Assembly: GCF_030758975.1 (NCBI RefSeq)
Contig: NZ_CP132359.1
Location: 4,552,995-4,616,994 of the forward strand
Length of the DNA: 64,000 nt
Direction: 5' to 3'
From: Bosea beijingensis
GTDB lineage: Bacteria; Pseudomonadota; Alphaproteobacteria; Rhizobiales; Beijerinckiaceae
The first letter of the stretch is position 1. Each line of letters starts with the position of its first letter. Made by a program: the position numbers and the translations under genes. Below are positions 1 through 9,447 of the stretch, piece by piece. Under the pieces are notes generated by a model that saw only the letters and a program-made list of their open reading frames with translations, had not been told where the DNA came from and did no database searches.

Positions 1-1
1 G

Positions 2-172
2 GGCATGACGCTGTTTCTTCTGGTCGGAGATGCTAATCTTGCGGGAGAGGTCCCGCTGCGCGTGGTGTTCCACGGAGCGACGGGAACGGTCGAGGCGAAC
101 GGCGCGCCCGAGGCGGCCAACGACCGGGCGTCGCACTTCGAGACCACAGGGCGAATGGAGGCGCGGTCATGA
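2..172 (+). CDS. C-terminal fragment of a protein, possibly a PCu(A)C-like copper chaperone
   Basis: The reading frame is open from the window edge to a TGA at 170-172, so only the last 56 residues are visible. It begins GMTLFLLVGDANLAGEVPL and ends in a polar tail. The pattern of a Gly followed by hydrophobic residues, then a Gly-Glu-Val-Pro-Leu strand and a closing Gly-x-Val strand resembles the end of the PCu(A)C copper chaperone fold, but the match is weak and the metal-binding part is outside the window. Its stop overlaps the next start in ATGA, so translation is probably coupled to the cyclic-nucleotide-domain gene. The gene is certain as a coding tail; the function is a guess. Confidence 0.5.
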   Translation, partial: GMTLFLLVGDANLAGEVPLRVVFHGATGTVEANGAPEAANDRASHFETTGRMEARS

Positions 173-618
173 GTCTGGAAACCGATATCGGCTGCCTGCG
201 CTGCATGCCGCTGTTTCAGGACATGCCGGCATCGCGGCTGAAGCTCGTCGCGCTGATGGGCGAGCGGCTGCAATTCGAGCCCGGGGCCGTCCTGATCAGC
301 CCGCAGGAGAAGCTCGCTGGCGTCTATGTCATCATGGAAGGCGAGGTCGAGATATCGCAGCCCGGCGAGGGCGGCGAGGAGCGGCGATTTGTGAAGGATA
401 CCGGCAGCATAACCGGCGACGTTTCGCTGCTCAGCGGCAAGCCTTTCATCATCACTGTCAGTGCGAAGTCGCGCGTTTTGGCCCTGCGGATTCCCAAAGA
501 CCTGTTCTTCGAACTGCTTCAGACGGTGCCGGAGTTCAGCCTTGCTGTCTGCCGCGATCTGGCCGACCGGGTGCATCGGCTCGCGGCCGTTCTGCTGCGA
601 GAGCACGAAACCATTTGA
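169..618 (+). CDS. Cyclic nucleotide-binding domain protein, degenerate ligand pocket
   Basis: This 149-residue protein is a single Crp-type cNMP-binding beta roll with no helix-turn-helix, so it is more likely a sensor or partner protein than a transcription factor. The phosphate-binding cassette at about residues 79-99 reads GSITGDVSLLSG followed by KPFIITVSA. In canonical domains this is Gly-Glu, then Pro-Arg-Thr/Ser-Ala; here Glu is Asp84 and the phosphate-binding Arg is Phe93, so normal cAMP binding is doubtful. A Cys9-x-x-Cys12 pair lies near the N-terminus. The start overlaps the upstream stop, and the adenylate cyclase begins 16 nt downstream, so the three genes look like one signalling unit. 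Confidence 0.85.
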   Translation: MSLETDIGCLRCMPLFQDMPASRLKLVALMGERLQFEPGAVLISPQEKLAGVYVIMEGEVEISQPGEGGEERRFVKDTGSITGDVSLLSGKPFIITVSAKSRVLALRIPKDLFFELLQTVPEFSLAVCRDLADRVHRLAAVLLREHETI

Positions 619-634
619 CGGGGTCGATCAGCGC

Positions 635-2443
635 ATGAACCGGCCGCAAGCCGCAGGCACGAACCGCACCGGGATGCCTCGCGGCGGCATGGGCGCGAGC
701 ATGGACCAGGTCTCGTCCTGGAGCCGCGACATCCGGTTCGTCTCCGGGCTGATCCTGCTGACCTTCGCCACGAGCCATTTTCTCAACCACGCCGTGGGCA
801 TCCTCGGCGTCGATGCGATGGAGAAAGTGCAGAACTGGCGTTATGGCGTCTGGCATTCCTGGATCGGAACGGTCCTGCTCTATGGCGCGCTGGTCGTACA
901 CCCGGTCTTCGCGCTGCTGCGCGTGGTGCAGCGGCGCACCTTCAAGATGCCGCTGCGCGAGATGCTGCAGATCGCGCTCGGCCTCGCCATCCCGCTGCTG
1001 CTGGTCGACCACATCATCAGCACGCGGATCATGGGCATCTATTTCGGTGTCGACGAGAGCTACCGTTCCGTGCTGCGCCGGCTCTGGCCGGGGCTGGCGC
1101 TGACGCAGTCGCTGCTGCTGCTGCTGGTCTGGACGCATGGCATCATCGGCATCCATTTCATGCTGCGCGCCCGCGACAGCTATCGCCACTGGCGCGACCC
1201 GTTCCTGCTGGCGGCGATCCTGATCCCGCTGCTCGCCATCATCGGCTTCTCCGTGGGGGCACGGGAGGCCGAGCAACTGGCGATGCCGGCCGAACTGGTC
1301 AGCGATGCGCAGGCGGCGATGTTCGCCCGGGACGTGATGTGGGGTAAAGGCGCCTTCTACGGGCTCGTCGCCTCGTTCCTGCTGTTCATCGGCGCCCGGG
1401 AGATCAGGGTCCGGACGACCCGTCAGATCACGGTGCGCTTCGTCGGTCATGGTACGCGCCGGGTGGCGCCGGGGCCGACCGTGCTCGAGATGTTCCGGCG
1501 CTTCGGCATTCCCCATGCGGCGCTCTGCGGCGGGCGGGCGCGCTGCGCCACCTGCCGCGTGCTGGTGATGGACGGCAACGACAACCTGCCGAAGCCTGGC
1601 CCGAACGAGGCCAAGCTGCTGCGGCGGATCTCGGCGCCCGAAGGCGTCCGGCTCGCCTGCCAGATCCGGCCGCGCGAAGACCTGCAGGTGCAGATCCTGC
1701 TGGCCTCGCGGCTCAATGCCGGCGCGGGGCGCGCCCTGGATCTGGACGATGCCGCCGGCAAGCGGGGGCTGACCGTGGTGGTGGCCGATCTCAGGGCGTT
1801 CTCCGCGCTCTCCGAGCGGCAATTGCCGCGCGAATTGATCGGCCTGCTCAACCGCTTCTTCGACGAGATGGGGCAGGCGATCACCGCGCATGAAGGGCGG
1901 ATCGATGCCTTCTACGGCGATGGCTTCATGGCCGTGTTCGGCCTGGAGGGCCCGCCGTCGAAGGGGGCGCAGGCGGCGATCGCGGCGGCCGGCGATATCG
2001 TGCGCGCGCTCGATGCGCTCAACCGCGAATATGGCGCGGCGCTGCCGCTGCCGCTGCGGATCGGCATCGGCATCCATACCGGCGACGCCATCACCGGATC
2101 GGTCGAGAACGACAATCTCGGCCGGCGCGAGATCACGGTCGGCGAGACGGTGATGGTCGCGAGCCAGCTCGAATCTGCGACGCGGCGCGTGCTTGCCGAT
2201 GTCGTGGTGTCCGAGGACACGATCCGGGCGAGCGGGCGCAGCTATGCCGGCACCACGACGTTGAAGATCGCGATCAAGGGGCGCGAGAAGCCGTTGACCG
2301 CCTATGGCTTCGCCAGCGCGCCGGAAATCGCCCGCCGCAAGCGCGAGGATGTGGCGGTGCCGGTGCCAGAGGTCGCCGGCGGCGAGGCGACTGCGTCGGC
2401 AGAAGTGGTGCAGGAGCAGGGCGAGACGGGCGAAAAGGGCTGA
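635..2443 (+). CDS. Membrane class III adenylate/guanylate cyclase with 2Fe-2S ferredoxin domain
   Basis: The 602-residue protein has several membrane segments between about residues 34 and 265, then a 2Fe-2S ferredoxin domain, then a class III nucleotide cyclase domain at about 385-570. The cluster ligands are visible as Cys298, Cys304, Cys307 (C-x5-C-x2-C) and Cys342. The cyclase domain keeps the metal-binding aspartates in VVADLRAFS and YGDGFMAVFG. The family is expected to make cyclic nucleotide from ATP in response to a redox or oxygen cue sensed by the iron-sulphur cluster; the cue is inferred. I chose ATG 635 because the longer frame runs back into the previous gene. In-frame ATGs at 674, 689 and 701 are alternatives. 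Confidence 0.9.
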   Translation: MNRPQAAGTNRTGMPRGGMGASMDQVSSWSRDIRFVSGLILLTFATSHFLNHAVGILGVDAMEKVQNWRYGVWHSWIGTVLLYGALVVHPVFALLRVVQRRTFKMPLREMLQIALGLAIPLLLVDHIISTRIMGIYFGVDESYRSVLRRLWPGLALTQSLLLLLVWTHGIIGIHFMLRARDSYRHWRDPFLLAAILIPLLAIIGFSVGAREAEQLAMPAELVSDAQAAMFARDVMWGKGAFYGLVASFLLFIGAREIRVRTTRQITVRFVGHGTRRVAPGPTVLEMFRRFGIPHAALCGGRARCATCRVLVMDGNDNLPKPGPNEAKLLRRISAPEGVRLACQIRPREDLQVQILLASRLNAGAGRALDLDDAAGKRGLTVVVADLRAFSALSERQLPRELIGLLNRFFDEMGQAITAHEGRIDAFYGDGFMAVFGLEGPPSKGAQAAIAAAGDIVRALDALNREYGAALPLPLRIGIGIHTGDAITGSVENDNLGRREITVGETVMVASQLESATRRVLADVVVSEDTIRASGRSYAGTTTLKIAIKGREKPLTAYGFASAPEIARRKREDVAVPVPEVAGGEATASAEVVQEQGETGEKG

Positions 2444-2519
2444 TCCTTGCGCGGGCGGCTGGTTTTTTGCGGGCGCGCATGTCTATGGTCCGCCGCCTTC
2501 TCCGGATGACGACCGACCC

Positions 2520-3182
2520 ATGACGCCCGAACCGCCTCAAGAGGCCTTCCACGACCTGCTGCGCGGCATGGCGGCGCTCTCGGGCAACCGCATCGTCGCC
2601 GATATCGCGCGGCTCTACGGCAAGGGCGCGCCGCCGGACCTCTCGATCGCCTGCAACCACAAGCAGATCGCCTCCAAGCAATGGCTGGTCGAGGCGCTGG
2701 CCGAGACGTACGCGAAGCCCGCGGGGCCGGTCTGGGTGCTCGGTGCCTGGTATGGCGTGCTCGGCGCGCTGCTGCTGGATGATGACAGGCTCGTGATCCC
2801 CGGCATCGTCAGCCTCGATATCGACCCAACTTGCGAGCCGGTCGCGGAGATACTCAATCACCGCCATGTCGCGGCCGGCCGGTTCCGCGCGGTGACGGCC
2901 GACATGATGGCGGTCGATTTCGCGGCGCAGTCGCCGGCACCGGGGCTCGTCATCAACACGAGCTGCGAGCATCTCGACGACGTGCCGGGCTGGCTCGCGA
3001 CCCTGCCGCGGGGTCTGCCGCTGGTGTTGCAGTCCAACGATTATGTCCGCGAGCCGGATCACCGGAGCTGCGTGCCCTCGCTCGACGCTTTCCGCGAACA
3101 GGCAGGGCTGTCGGAGGTCTGGTTTGCAGGTGCCCGGCCGACGAAGAATTATACGCGCTTCATGCTGATCGGCCGGCGATGA
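2520..3182 (+). CDS. Class I SAM-dependent methyltransferase-like protein
   Basis: This 220-residue protein shows a Rossmann-type beginning, PVWVLGAWYGVLGALLL, followed 20 or so residues later by an acidic strand end VSLDIDP. That is how class I methyltransferases bind S-adenosylmethionine, although the glycine loop is unusual (Gly-Ala-Trp-Tyr-Gly). A motif NHKQIASKQWLVEAL precedes it. Downstream, VINTSCEHLDD sits where the catalytic strand 4 motif is expected. The substrate is unknown. Its stop overlaps the next start (ATGA at 3179), which links it to two glycosyltransferases and suggests it modifies a glycan or lipid carrier. A start at ATG 2520 gives a sensible N-terminus; the longer frame lies inside the cyclase gene. 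Confidence 0.65.
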   Translation: MTPEPPQEAFHDLLRGMAALSGNRIVADIARLYGKGAPPDLSIACNHKQIASKQWLVEALAETYAKPAGPVWVLGAWYGVLGALLLDDDRLVIPGIVSLDIDPTCEPVAEILNHRHVAAGRFRAVTADMMAVDFAAQSPAPGLVINTSCEHLDDVPGWLATLPRGLPLVLQSNDYVREPDHRSCVPSLDAFREQAGLSEVWFAGARPTKNYTRFMLIGRR

Positions 3183-4429
3183 CGGCGGCGACGGCGCCGC
3201 GCATCGCGGTGGCGATGAAAGGCTATCCGCGCCTGTCGGAGACCTTCATCGCGCAGGAACTGCTTGGCTTGCAGCAGCGTGGCCTGCCTTTCGAGATCTG
3301 GTCGCTGCGCCATCCGACCGATGCGGCCAGGCATCTGATGCACCATCAGATCACGGCGCCGGTGCGTTACCTGCCGGAATACCTCCACGACGAGCCGTTG
3401 CGCGTGGCGCGCGGCCTGTTCGCTGCCCTGCTGCGGCCCGGCCTGCTACGGCTGCTGCCGGTCTTCCTGCGCGACCTCTTCCGCGATCGCACGCGCAATC
3501 GTTGGCGCCGCTTCGGGCAGGCCTGCGTGATGGCGCGCGAATTGCCCGATGAGATCCGGCACCTGCATGTGCATTACCTGCACACACCGGCCTCCGTGAT
3601 CCGCTATGCCGCCCTGCTCGGCGGCCTGACATGGTCGTTCTCGGCCCATGCCAAGGATATCTGGACGACGCAGGACTGGGAAAAGCGCGAGAAGATCGCC
3701 TCGGCGGCCTGGGGCGTGACCTGCACGCGCGACGGGCATCGCGAGCTGGAACGCCTCTCCGACCGGCCGGACAAGGTCGCATTGCTCTATCATGGGCTCG
3801 ATCTCGCGCGCTTTCCGGCACCGGGACCACGGTCGCAGCGGGACGGCTCCGACGCGAACGATCCCGTGCGTTTCGTCACCATTGGGCGCGCCGTTGCGAA
3901 GAAGGGCTTCGACGATCTGCTGGAAGCCTTGGCCAAGCTGCCTTGCACGCTCAACTGGCACCTCACGCATGTCGGCGGCGGCGAGAAGCTGAAGGCCTTG
4001 CAGGCGCAGGCGCAGGCGCTCGGCCTCGATGACAAGATCACCTGGGCCGGGCCGAAGGCGCAGGACGAGGTCATCGCCACGCTGCGGGCGGCCGACCTCT
4101 TCGTGCTGCCCTCGAAGGAGGCCGGCGACGGCGACCGCGATGGCCTGCCCAATGTGGTGATGGAGGCGGCGAGCCAGGGCCTGCCGATCGTCGCGACCGA
4201 TTTCGCAGGAATACCGGAATTCGTGCGCGATGGCGTCGAGGGCTCGCTGGTGCCGCCGGGCGATGTGGCGGCACTCGCAGCGGCGCTGGATGGTGTGGCG
4301 CGGGTGCCCGATAGGCGTGCGGCGCTGGGCGAGGCGGCCTACGCCCGGCTGACGGACGCCTTCTCGGCGCAGGCCGGGCTCGACCGGGTCGCGGCGATGC
4401 TGCGCCATTCGGCCGGCGAGGCGGCATGA
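3179..4429 (+). CDS. GT4-type glycosyltransferase
   Basis: This 416-residue protein has the two-domain GT-B layout of family 4 retaining glycosyltransferases. The N-terminal domain starts RIAVAMKGYPRLSETFI, typical of this family. The C-terminal domain has FVTIGRAVAKKGFDDLLEAL and the nucleotide-sugar-binding stretch DGLPNVVMEAASQGLPIV with its E-x7-E type spacing. No signal peptide or membrane segment is seen, so it should act on the cytoplasmic face of the membrane. It overlaps the genes on both sides by ATGA, so the three proteins are probably made together. The sugar donor and acceptor cannot be deduced. Confidence 0.88.
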   Translation: MTAATAPRIAVAMKGYPRLSETFIAQELLGLQQRGLPFEIWSLRHPTDAARHLMHHQITAPVRYLPEYLHDEPLRVARGLFAALLRPGLLRLLPVFLRDLFRDRTRNRWRRFGQACVMARELPDEIRHLHVHYLHTPASVIRYAALLGGLTWSFSAHAKDIWTTQDWEKREKIASAAWGVTCTRDGHRELERLSDRPDKVALLYHGLDLARFPAPGPRSQRDGSDANDPVRFVTIGRAVAKKGFDDLLEALAKLPCTLNWHLTHVGGGEKLKALQAQAQALGLDDKITWAGPKAQDEVIATLRAADLFVLPSKEAGDGDRDGLPNVVMEAASQGLPIVATDFAGIPEFVRDGVEGSLVPPGDVAALAAALDGVARVPDRRAALGEAAYARLTDAFSAQAGLDRVAAMLRHSAGEAA

Positions 4430-5586
4430 GCGCTTCCGTTCTGATCGCGGTGACGCATCTGCTCGGCAGCGGCCATCTGGTCCGCGCCGCCAATCTGGCG
4501 CGGGCTTTGGCGCAAAACGGGTTTGCGGTGACGCTCGCCAGCGGCGGCATGCCGTTGCGTGCGATGGAGGGCGAACCCTTCGCCTTCGTGCAATTGCCGC
4601 CGATCAAGACCGAAGGCACCGATTTCCGTACGCTGCTCGACGAAGCCGGCCAAGCGATCGATCCGCAGCGCAACGCGGCCCGTATCGCGATGCTGGAAGA
4701 GCTGGCTGCGCGGCTGCGCCCCGATGCCGTCATCGTCGAGCATTTCCCGTTCGGACGGCGGCAACTGGCTGCGGAGTTCCTCGCGCTGATCGCGGCAACG
4801 AAAGCGGCGAGGCCAGAGGCGCTCGTGCTCTCCTCGGTGCGCGATGTGCTGGTGACGCCGCGACCGGACCGGATCGCCGAGGCCGAGGAGCGGATCGCTG
4901 GGCTGTTCGATGCGATCCTGGTCCATGGCGATGCCGGATTCCTCCCGCTCGACCGGTCGTGGCCTGTGGGTAAGGGGTTGGCAGCGAAGCTGCGCTGTAC
5001 CGGCTATCTCGCTGATGACCGGCCCGTTGGTCCTGCGCAGGAGAATGGCGAGATCATCGTCTCAGGCGGTGGTTCGGCCACGGCCTTGCCGCTCTTTGCC
5101 TGTGCCGTCGCGGCGGCGCGGCTCGACCGATCCGGGCGTCGCTGGCGGCTGCTCGCTGGGCGCGGCATGGCAGATGCCGATCTGGCGCTGCTAATGGCCG
5201 AAGCCCCCGACAAGGTCGTGATCGAGCGGGCGCGGCCGGATTTTCCCGCGCTGCTGGCCGGTTGCGCGGTCTCGATCAGCCAGGCGGGCTACAACACGGT
5301 TCTCGATCTCGTCGCGGCCGGGCGCCCGGCGATCGTCGTGCCCTTCGATGCCGGCAACGAGACCGAGCAGACGGTCCGAGCCGAGGCGATGGAGCGGGCC
5401 GGACTGGCGCGCTGCTTTCGCCTGTCGGGCGATTTCGTCGCGGACACCGTGGCGCTGGCGGACGCCGTCGGGGAAGCGTTCGGTTCCAAACCGCCCACCC
5501 TGCCGATCGATCTCGAGGGCGCCGCCCGCTCGGCCGCGATCGTGACGGAGCTTCTCGCCGAAGTCGCTATCCGCGCCGGACACTGA
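4426..5586 (+). CDS. GT28/MurG-like glycosyltransferase
   Basis: This 386-residue protein opens with SVLIAVTHLLGSGHLVRAA, a Gly-His-rich acceptor loop as in MurG and PseG-like glycosyltransferases. Its C-terminal half has ISQAGYNTVLDLVAAGRPAI and VPFDAGNETEQ, the UDP-sugar-binding signature of the family 28 C-terminal domain. It is not MurG itself: the sequence is diverged and the context is not the cell-division cluster. It is the last gene of the overlapping three-gene unit, and about 150 nt separate it from cobS. The unit likely builds a small surface or membrane glycoconjugate. The product is unknown. Confidence 0.85.
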   Translation: MSASVLIAVTHLLGSGHLVRAANLARALAQNGFAVTLASGGMPLRAMEGEPFAFVQLPPIKTEGTDFRTLLDEAGQAIDPQRNAARIAMLEELAARLRPDAVIVEHFPFGRRQLAAEFLALIAATKAARPEALVLSSVRDVLVTPRPDRIAEAEERIAGLFDAILVHGDAGFLPLDRSWPVGKGLAAKLRCTGYLADDRPVGPAQENGEIIVSGGGSATALPLFACAVAAARLDRSGRRWRLLAGRGMADADLALLMAEAPDKVVIERARPDFPALLAGCAVSISQAGYNTVLDLVAAGRPAIVVPFDAGNETEQTVRAEAMERAGLARCFRLSGDFVADTVALADAVGEAFGSKPPTLPIDLEGAARSAAIVTELLAEVAIRAGH

Positions 5587-5735
5587 GCCGGCATGCCCTT
5601 TGCGAGGGCCGGGGTGCAGCTTTGCGAATTGCCGCCTCCGGTCTTTCGCTCTAATGAGGGACGATCCGCCTCCCTCCTCGGTCGGCTCTGGGTTATCCGG
5701 CGAATTCCGGTCATGGCCCCGCGCCCGGAGACAAG

Positions 5736-6722
5736 ATGATGACGACGACGACTGCGCCCGGCCTGCCCGACATGAAGCTGTCGGTGCGCGAGACCTTCGG
5801 GATCGATTCCGATCTCGAGGTGCCGGCCTTCTCCGCAGCCGATCCGCATGTGCCGGACCTCGACCCGGATTACCGATTCGACCGTGACACGACGATCGCG
5901 ATCCTCGCCGGCTTCGCGCACAACCGCCGCGTGATGATCTCGGGCTATCACGGCACCGGCAAGTCGACCCATATCGAGCAGGTCGCTGCCCGCCTCAACT
6001 GGCCCTGCGTCCGCGTCAACCTCGACAGCCACGTCTCGCGCCTCGACCTCGTCGGCAAGGACGCGATCGTGCTGAAGGAAGGCAAGCAGATCACCGAGTT
6101 CCAGGACGGCATCCTGCCCTGGGCGCTGCAGAACAACATCGCGCTCGTCTTCGACGAATACGATGCCGGCCGCCCGGACGTGATGTTCGTGATCCAGCGC
6201 GTGCTGGAGCAGTCCGGCAAGCTGACGCTGCTCGACCAGAAGCGTGTCATCCGCCCGCACGGCGCCTTCCGCCTGTTCGCCACCGCCAACACGGTCGGCC
6301 TCGGCGACACGTCCGGCCTCTATCACGGCACGCAGCAGATCAACCAGGGCCAGATGGACCGCTGGTCGATCGTTACCACGCTGAACTACCTGCCGCACGA
6401 CAACGAGGTCGCTATCGTGCTCGCGAAGTCGAAGCACTACCAGGGCACGCCTGATGGCAAGGACGTCATCAACAAGATGGTCCGTGTCGCCGATCTCACC
6501 CGCAACGCCTTCATGAACGGCGATCTCTCGACCGTGATGAGCCCGCGCACGGTCATCACCTGGGCCGAGAACGCGGCGATCTTCGGCGATATCGGCTTCG
6601 CCTTCCGCGTGACCTTCCTGAACAAGTGCGACGAGATGGAGCGCACGCTGGTCGCCGAGTTCTTCCAGCGCTCCTTCGGCAAGGAACTGCCGGAAAGCGC
6701 CGCGAACGTGGTGCTCAGCTAA
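5736..6722 (+). CDS. cobS: Aerobic cobaltochelatase subunit CobS (AAA+ ATPase)
   Basis: CobS forms the ATP-driven ring that, with CobT and CobN, inserts cobalt into hydrogenobyrinic acid a,c-diamide in the aerobic cobalamin pathway. The 328-residue length is normal. Walker A is GYHGTGKST at residues 70-78 and Walker B is IALVFDEYD at 135-143. Two ATGs are adjacent (5736 and 5739). Two small genes separate it from cobT, but all four genes are closely spaced on the same strand and are likely cotranscribed. I looked for a cobalamin riboswitch in the 149 nt upstream and saw no convincing one. Confidence 0.97.
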   Translation: MMTTTTAPGLPDMKLSVRETFGIDSDLEVPAFSAADPHVPDLDPDYRFDRDTTIAILAGFAHNRRVMISGYHGTGKSTHIEQVAARLNWPCVRVNLDSHVSRLDLVGKDAIVLKEGKQITEFQDGILPWALQNNIALVFDEYDAGRPDVMFVIQRVLEQSGKLTLLDQKRVIRPHGAFRLFATANTVGLGDTSGLYHGTQQINQGQMDRWSIVTTLNYLPHDNEVAIVLAKSKHYQGTPDGKDVINKMVRVADLTRNAFMNGDLSTVMSPRTVITWAENAAIFGDIGFAFRVTFLNKCDEMERTLVAEFFQRSFGKELPESAANVVLS

Positions 6723-6737
6723 CGGAGGACACGAGCC

Positions 6738-7088
6738 ATGGCGCAGTATCAGGGAAGCTGCCACTGCGGGCGGGTCACCTACGAGGTCGAAGCCGATCTC
6801 GGGCAGACGATCGCCTGCAACTGCTCCTACTGCCAGCGCCGCGGCTCGATCCTGACGTTCTCGCCCGCCAGCGCCTTCACCCTCACCAAGGGCGAAGATG
6901 CGCTGACCGAGTACCGCTTCCACACGCAGAAGATCCAGCATCTCTTCTGCGAGACCTGCGGCATCGAATCCTTCGCGAAAGGGTCGATGCCCGACGGGAC
7001 GCCGATGGTCGCGGTCAATGTGCGCTGCCTTGCCGGCGTCGAGCCGACCGAATTGTCGCCGACGCAGTATGACGGGCGGTCGCGCTAG
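6738..7088 (+). CDS. GFA/CENP-V family zinc-binding protein
   Basis: This 116-residue protein is a complete GFA (glutathione-dependent formaldehyde-activating enzyme) fold. The zinc ligands are visible as GSCHCGRV, then CNCSYCQRRG, and later FCETCGIESF. Proteins of this family bind zinc and sometimes glutathione adducts, but most members have no proven reaction, so I do not assign one. It begins 15 nt after cobS behind a clear GGAGG ribosome site and sits between cobS and cobT. No cobalamin role is known for the family, so its place here may be passive or may reflect metal handling. Confidence 0.88.
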   Translation: MAQYQGSCHCGRVTYEVEADLGQTIACNCSYCQRRGSILTFSPASAFTLTKGEDALTEYRFHTQKIQHLFCETCGIESFAKGSMPDGTPMVAVNVRCLAGVEPTELSPTQYDGRSR

Positions 7089-7162
7089 GAGGGGTTGTGG
7101 TCGCGGTCACGGTCGGTCCTGGGCAGGGCGAGACGCGTGCTACATCATTTCACGAAGGCGCT

Positions 7163-7558
7163 ATGAGCATTTCTGCCACTATCGACCTCGAACCAGGGCA
7201 AGTGTGGACCTATCACGAGGCCTCTGACGCTGCTTCGCGGGTGACGATCGGCCGAGTCGACGTTGAGGGCGGCGATGCAATCGTTTCGATCGCAATAAGC
7301 GGTGCTCGATCCAAGTCGGAAACGGCACTGCCTGAGGGGACTGATATCGGGCACATGCCGATCAGGCGGGCTGCATTATTACGGTCTCTCGATCATTATT
7401 GCGGCGATGGCCCTCTCCCCGACCACTTTAATGAGGGCTATCTGCACTGGCGGGGCTTGTATGACAGTGGTCGTGCAGGCGCATTCGATGCCGATCTTGC
7501 AGAGGCAATAGAATTTGCCCTGAGCGTGAAGCAAACCGGAGCGCGGCGTCCGCTATGA
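7163..7558 (+). CDS. Hypothetical protein between cobS and cobT
   Basis: I do not recognise this 131-residue protein. It begins [17 protein letters not shown], a beta-rich start, and ends with a short acidic helix near [10 protein letters not shown]. There is no signal peptide or membrane segment. A longer frame can start at GTG 7097, but an AGGAGG only three bases before that codon is too close, and ATG 7163 gives a more natural N-terminus. The stop overlaps the cobT start (ATGA at 7555), so it is very likely translated with cobT. Codon use is slightly less GC-rich than in cobS and cobT, which hints at later insertion into the operon. Confidence 0.65.
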   Translation: MSISATIDLEPGQVWTYHEASDAASRVTIGRVDVEGGDAIVSIAISGARSKSETALPEGTDIGHMPIRRAALLRSLDHYCGDGPLPDHFNEGYLHWRGLYDSGRAGAFDADLAEAIEFALSVKQTGARRPL

Positions 7559-9447
7559 GCATCTCGAACCGCAAGCCAGGAACGCCGAAGGAGGCTCCGG
7601 CCGAGCCGCTGAAGCGGGCGATCTCCGGCGCGATGAAGGCGATCGCGCGCAAGCCGGAGATGGAAATCGTCTTCGCCGCCGACAAGCCCTCGCTCGTCGG
7701 CGAGCGGGCGCGCCTGCCCGAGCCACCGCGCAAGCTCAGCCCCGGCGATGTCGCGATCCTGCGCGGCCACGCCGATTCGATGGCGCTCCGCCTTGCCTGC
7801 CATGATGCAGCGATCCACCGCCGCGCCGCGCCGGAAGGCGATGCTGCCCGTGCCGTGTTCGATGCCGTCGAGCAGGCGCGTGTCGAGTCAATCGGTGCGC
7901 GGCGGATGTCGGGCATGGCCGGCAACATCACCGCAATGCTGGAAGACCGCTACCACCGCGGCGGGCGTTACGAGGAGGTCACCGACCGGGCCGACGCGCC
8001 GCTGGAGGATGCGCTCGCCCTGATGGTGCGCGAGCGCCTGACCGGCCTGAAGCCGCCGAAAGCGGCGGAAAAGGTCGTCGAGCTGTGGCGCGAGCAGATC
8101 GAGGCCAAGGCCGGCTCCGAGCTCGACCGGCTCACCAAGGCGATCGAGGACCAGCGCGGCTTCGCCCGCACGGTGCGCGACATGCTGGCCGCGCTCGACA
8201 TGGCCGAGCAGACGGCGCAGGGCGACGAGCAGGACGAGGACGAGGACAACCAGGACCAGTCCTCCGAGGACCAGCAGCAGCAGGAAGGCGAATCCGAGCA
8301 GGAGAGCGGTGCCGACCGTTCCGAGGTCGAGGTCAGCGAGGACGCGACCGAGGAGCTGCAGGAGGGCGCCTCCGAGGCGACCGACGCGCCGGCCGGCGAC
8401 TGGGACGAGGAAGACGAGAGCTCAGAATCCGAGGAGGCGGGCGAAGCGCCGCGTCCGCGCGAGAGCCGCGGCAACGAGCGTCCGCAGACCGACTACAAGG
8501 CCTATACCCAGAAGTTCGACGAGGTCGTCACCGCCGAAGAGCTCTGCGACGCCGAGGAGCTGACGCGCCTGCGCGCCTATCTCGACAAGCAGCTCGCCCA
8601 TCTCCAGGGCGTGGTCGCGCGCCTCGCCAACCGGCTGCAGCGGCGCCTGATGGCGCAGCAGAATCGCACCTGGGAGTTCGACCTCGAAGAGGGTGCGCTC
8701 GATCCGGCCCGCCTGCCGCGCATCATCCTCGATCCGTTCCAGCCGCTCTCCTTCCGGCAGGAATCGGACACGAATTTCCGCGACACGGTCGTGACCCTGC
8801 TGATCGACAATTCAGGCTCGATGCGCGGCCGGCCGATCACGGTCGCGGCGACCTGCGCCGACATCCTGGCCCGGACGCTGGAGCGCTGCGGCGTCAAGGT
8901 CGAGTTGCTCGGCTTCACGACGCGCGCCTGGAAGGGCGGGCTGTCGCGCGAGGCCTGGCTGCAGTCGGGCAAGCCGGCCAATCCCGGCCGCCTGAACGAT
9001 CTCCGCCACATCATCTACAAGGCGGCGGACGCGCCCTGGCGGCGCGCGCGCAAGAATCTCGGGCTGATGATGCGCGAGGGGCTGCTCAAGGAGAATATCG
9101 ACGGCGAGGCGCTGGACTGGGCTCACAAGCGCATTCTCGGCCGCTCCGAGCAGCGCAAGATCCTGATGGTGATCTCGGACGGCGCGCCGGTCGACGATTC
9201 CACCCTCTCGGTCAATGCCGGCAATTATCTCGAGCGGCATCTGCGCCATGTCATCGCCGAGATCGAGACGCGCTCGCCGGTCGAGCTCATCGCCATCGGC
9301 ATCGGCCATGACGTGACGCGCTATTACCGCCGCGCCGTGACCATCGTCGACGCCGAGGAACTGGGCGGGGTGATGACCGAGAAGCTCGCCGAGCTGTTCG
9401 AAGAGGACGGGCCTGCGGGCTCCGGTTCCAAGCGTCGCGGCCACTGA
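7555..9447 (+). CDS. cobT: Aerobic cobaltochelatase subunit CobT (VWA protein)
   Basis: CobT partners CobS in the cobaltochelatase complex and carries the metal-binding von Willebrand A domain. The 630-residue protein has a globular N-terminal region, a long strongly acidic linker from about residue 221 to 310 rich in Glu, Asp, Gln and Ser, and a C-terminal VWA domain whose MIDAS motif DNSGS begins at Asp418. This layout and length match known CobT proteins. Its start overlaps the preceding stop, and its TGA overlaps the ATG of the next gene by one base. Confidence 0.97.
   Translation: MSISNRKPGTPKEAPAEPLKRAISGAMKAIARKPEMEIVFAADKPSLVGERARLPEPPRKLSPGDVAILRGHADSMALRLACHDAAIHRRAAPEGDAARAVFDAVEQARVESIGARRMSGMAGNITAMLEDRYHRGGRYEEVTDRADAPLEDALALMVRERLTGLKPPKAAEKVVELWREQIEAKAGSELDRLTKAIEDQRGFARTVRDMLAALDMAEQTAQGDEQDEDEDNQDQSSEDQQQQEGESEQESGADRSEVEVSEDATEELQEGASEATDAPAGDWDEEDESSESEEAGEAPRPRESRGNERPQTDYKAYTQKFDEVVTAEELCDAEELTRLRAYLDKQLAHLQGVVARLANRLQRRLMAQQNRTWEFDLEEGALDPARLPRIILDPFQPLSFRQESDTNFRDTVVTLLIDNSGSMRGRPITVAATCADILARTLERCGVKVELLGFTTRAWKGGLSREAWLQSGKPANPGRLNDLRHIIYKAADAPWRRARKNLGLMMREGLLKENIDGEALDWAHKRILGRSEQRKILMVISDGAPVDDSTLSVNAGNYLERHLRHVIAEIETRSPVELIAIGIGHDVTRYYRRAVTIVDAEELGGVMTEKLAELFEEDGPAGSGSKRRGH

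Noticed and set aside
5587..5735. A cobalamin riboswitch upstream of cobS
   Set aside because: The stretch lacks a B12-box-like sequence and the expected size.
5289..6941. A 550-codon open frame antisense to cobS and part of the GT28 gene
   Set aside because: It covers two convincing genes on the other strand and has only low-complexity sequence.
8085..9311. A long +2 frame within cobT
   Set aside because: It is composed almost entirely of Arg, Ala, Gly and Pro and lies inside a full-length CobT.
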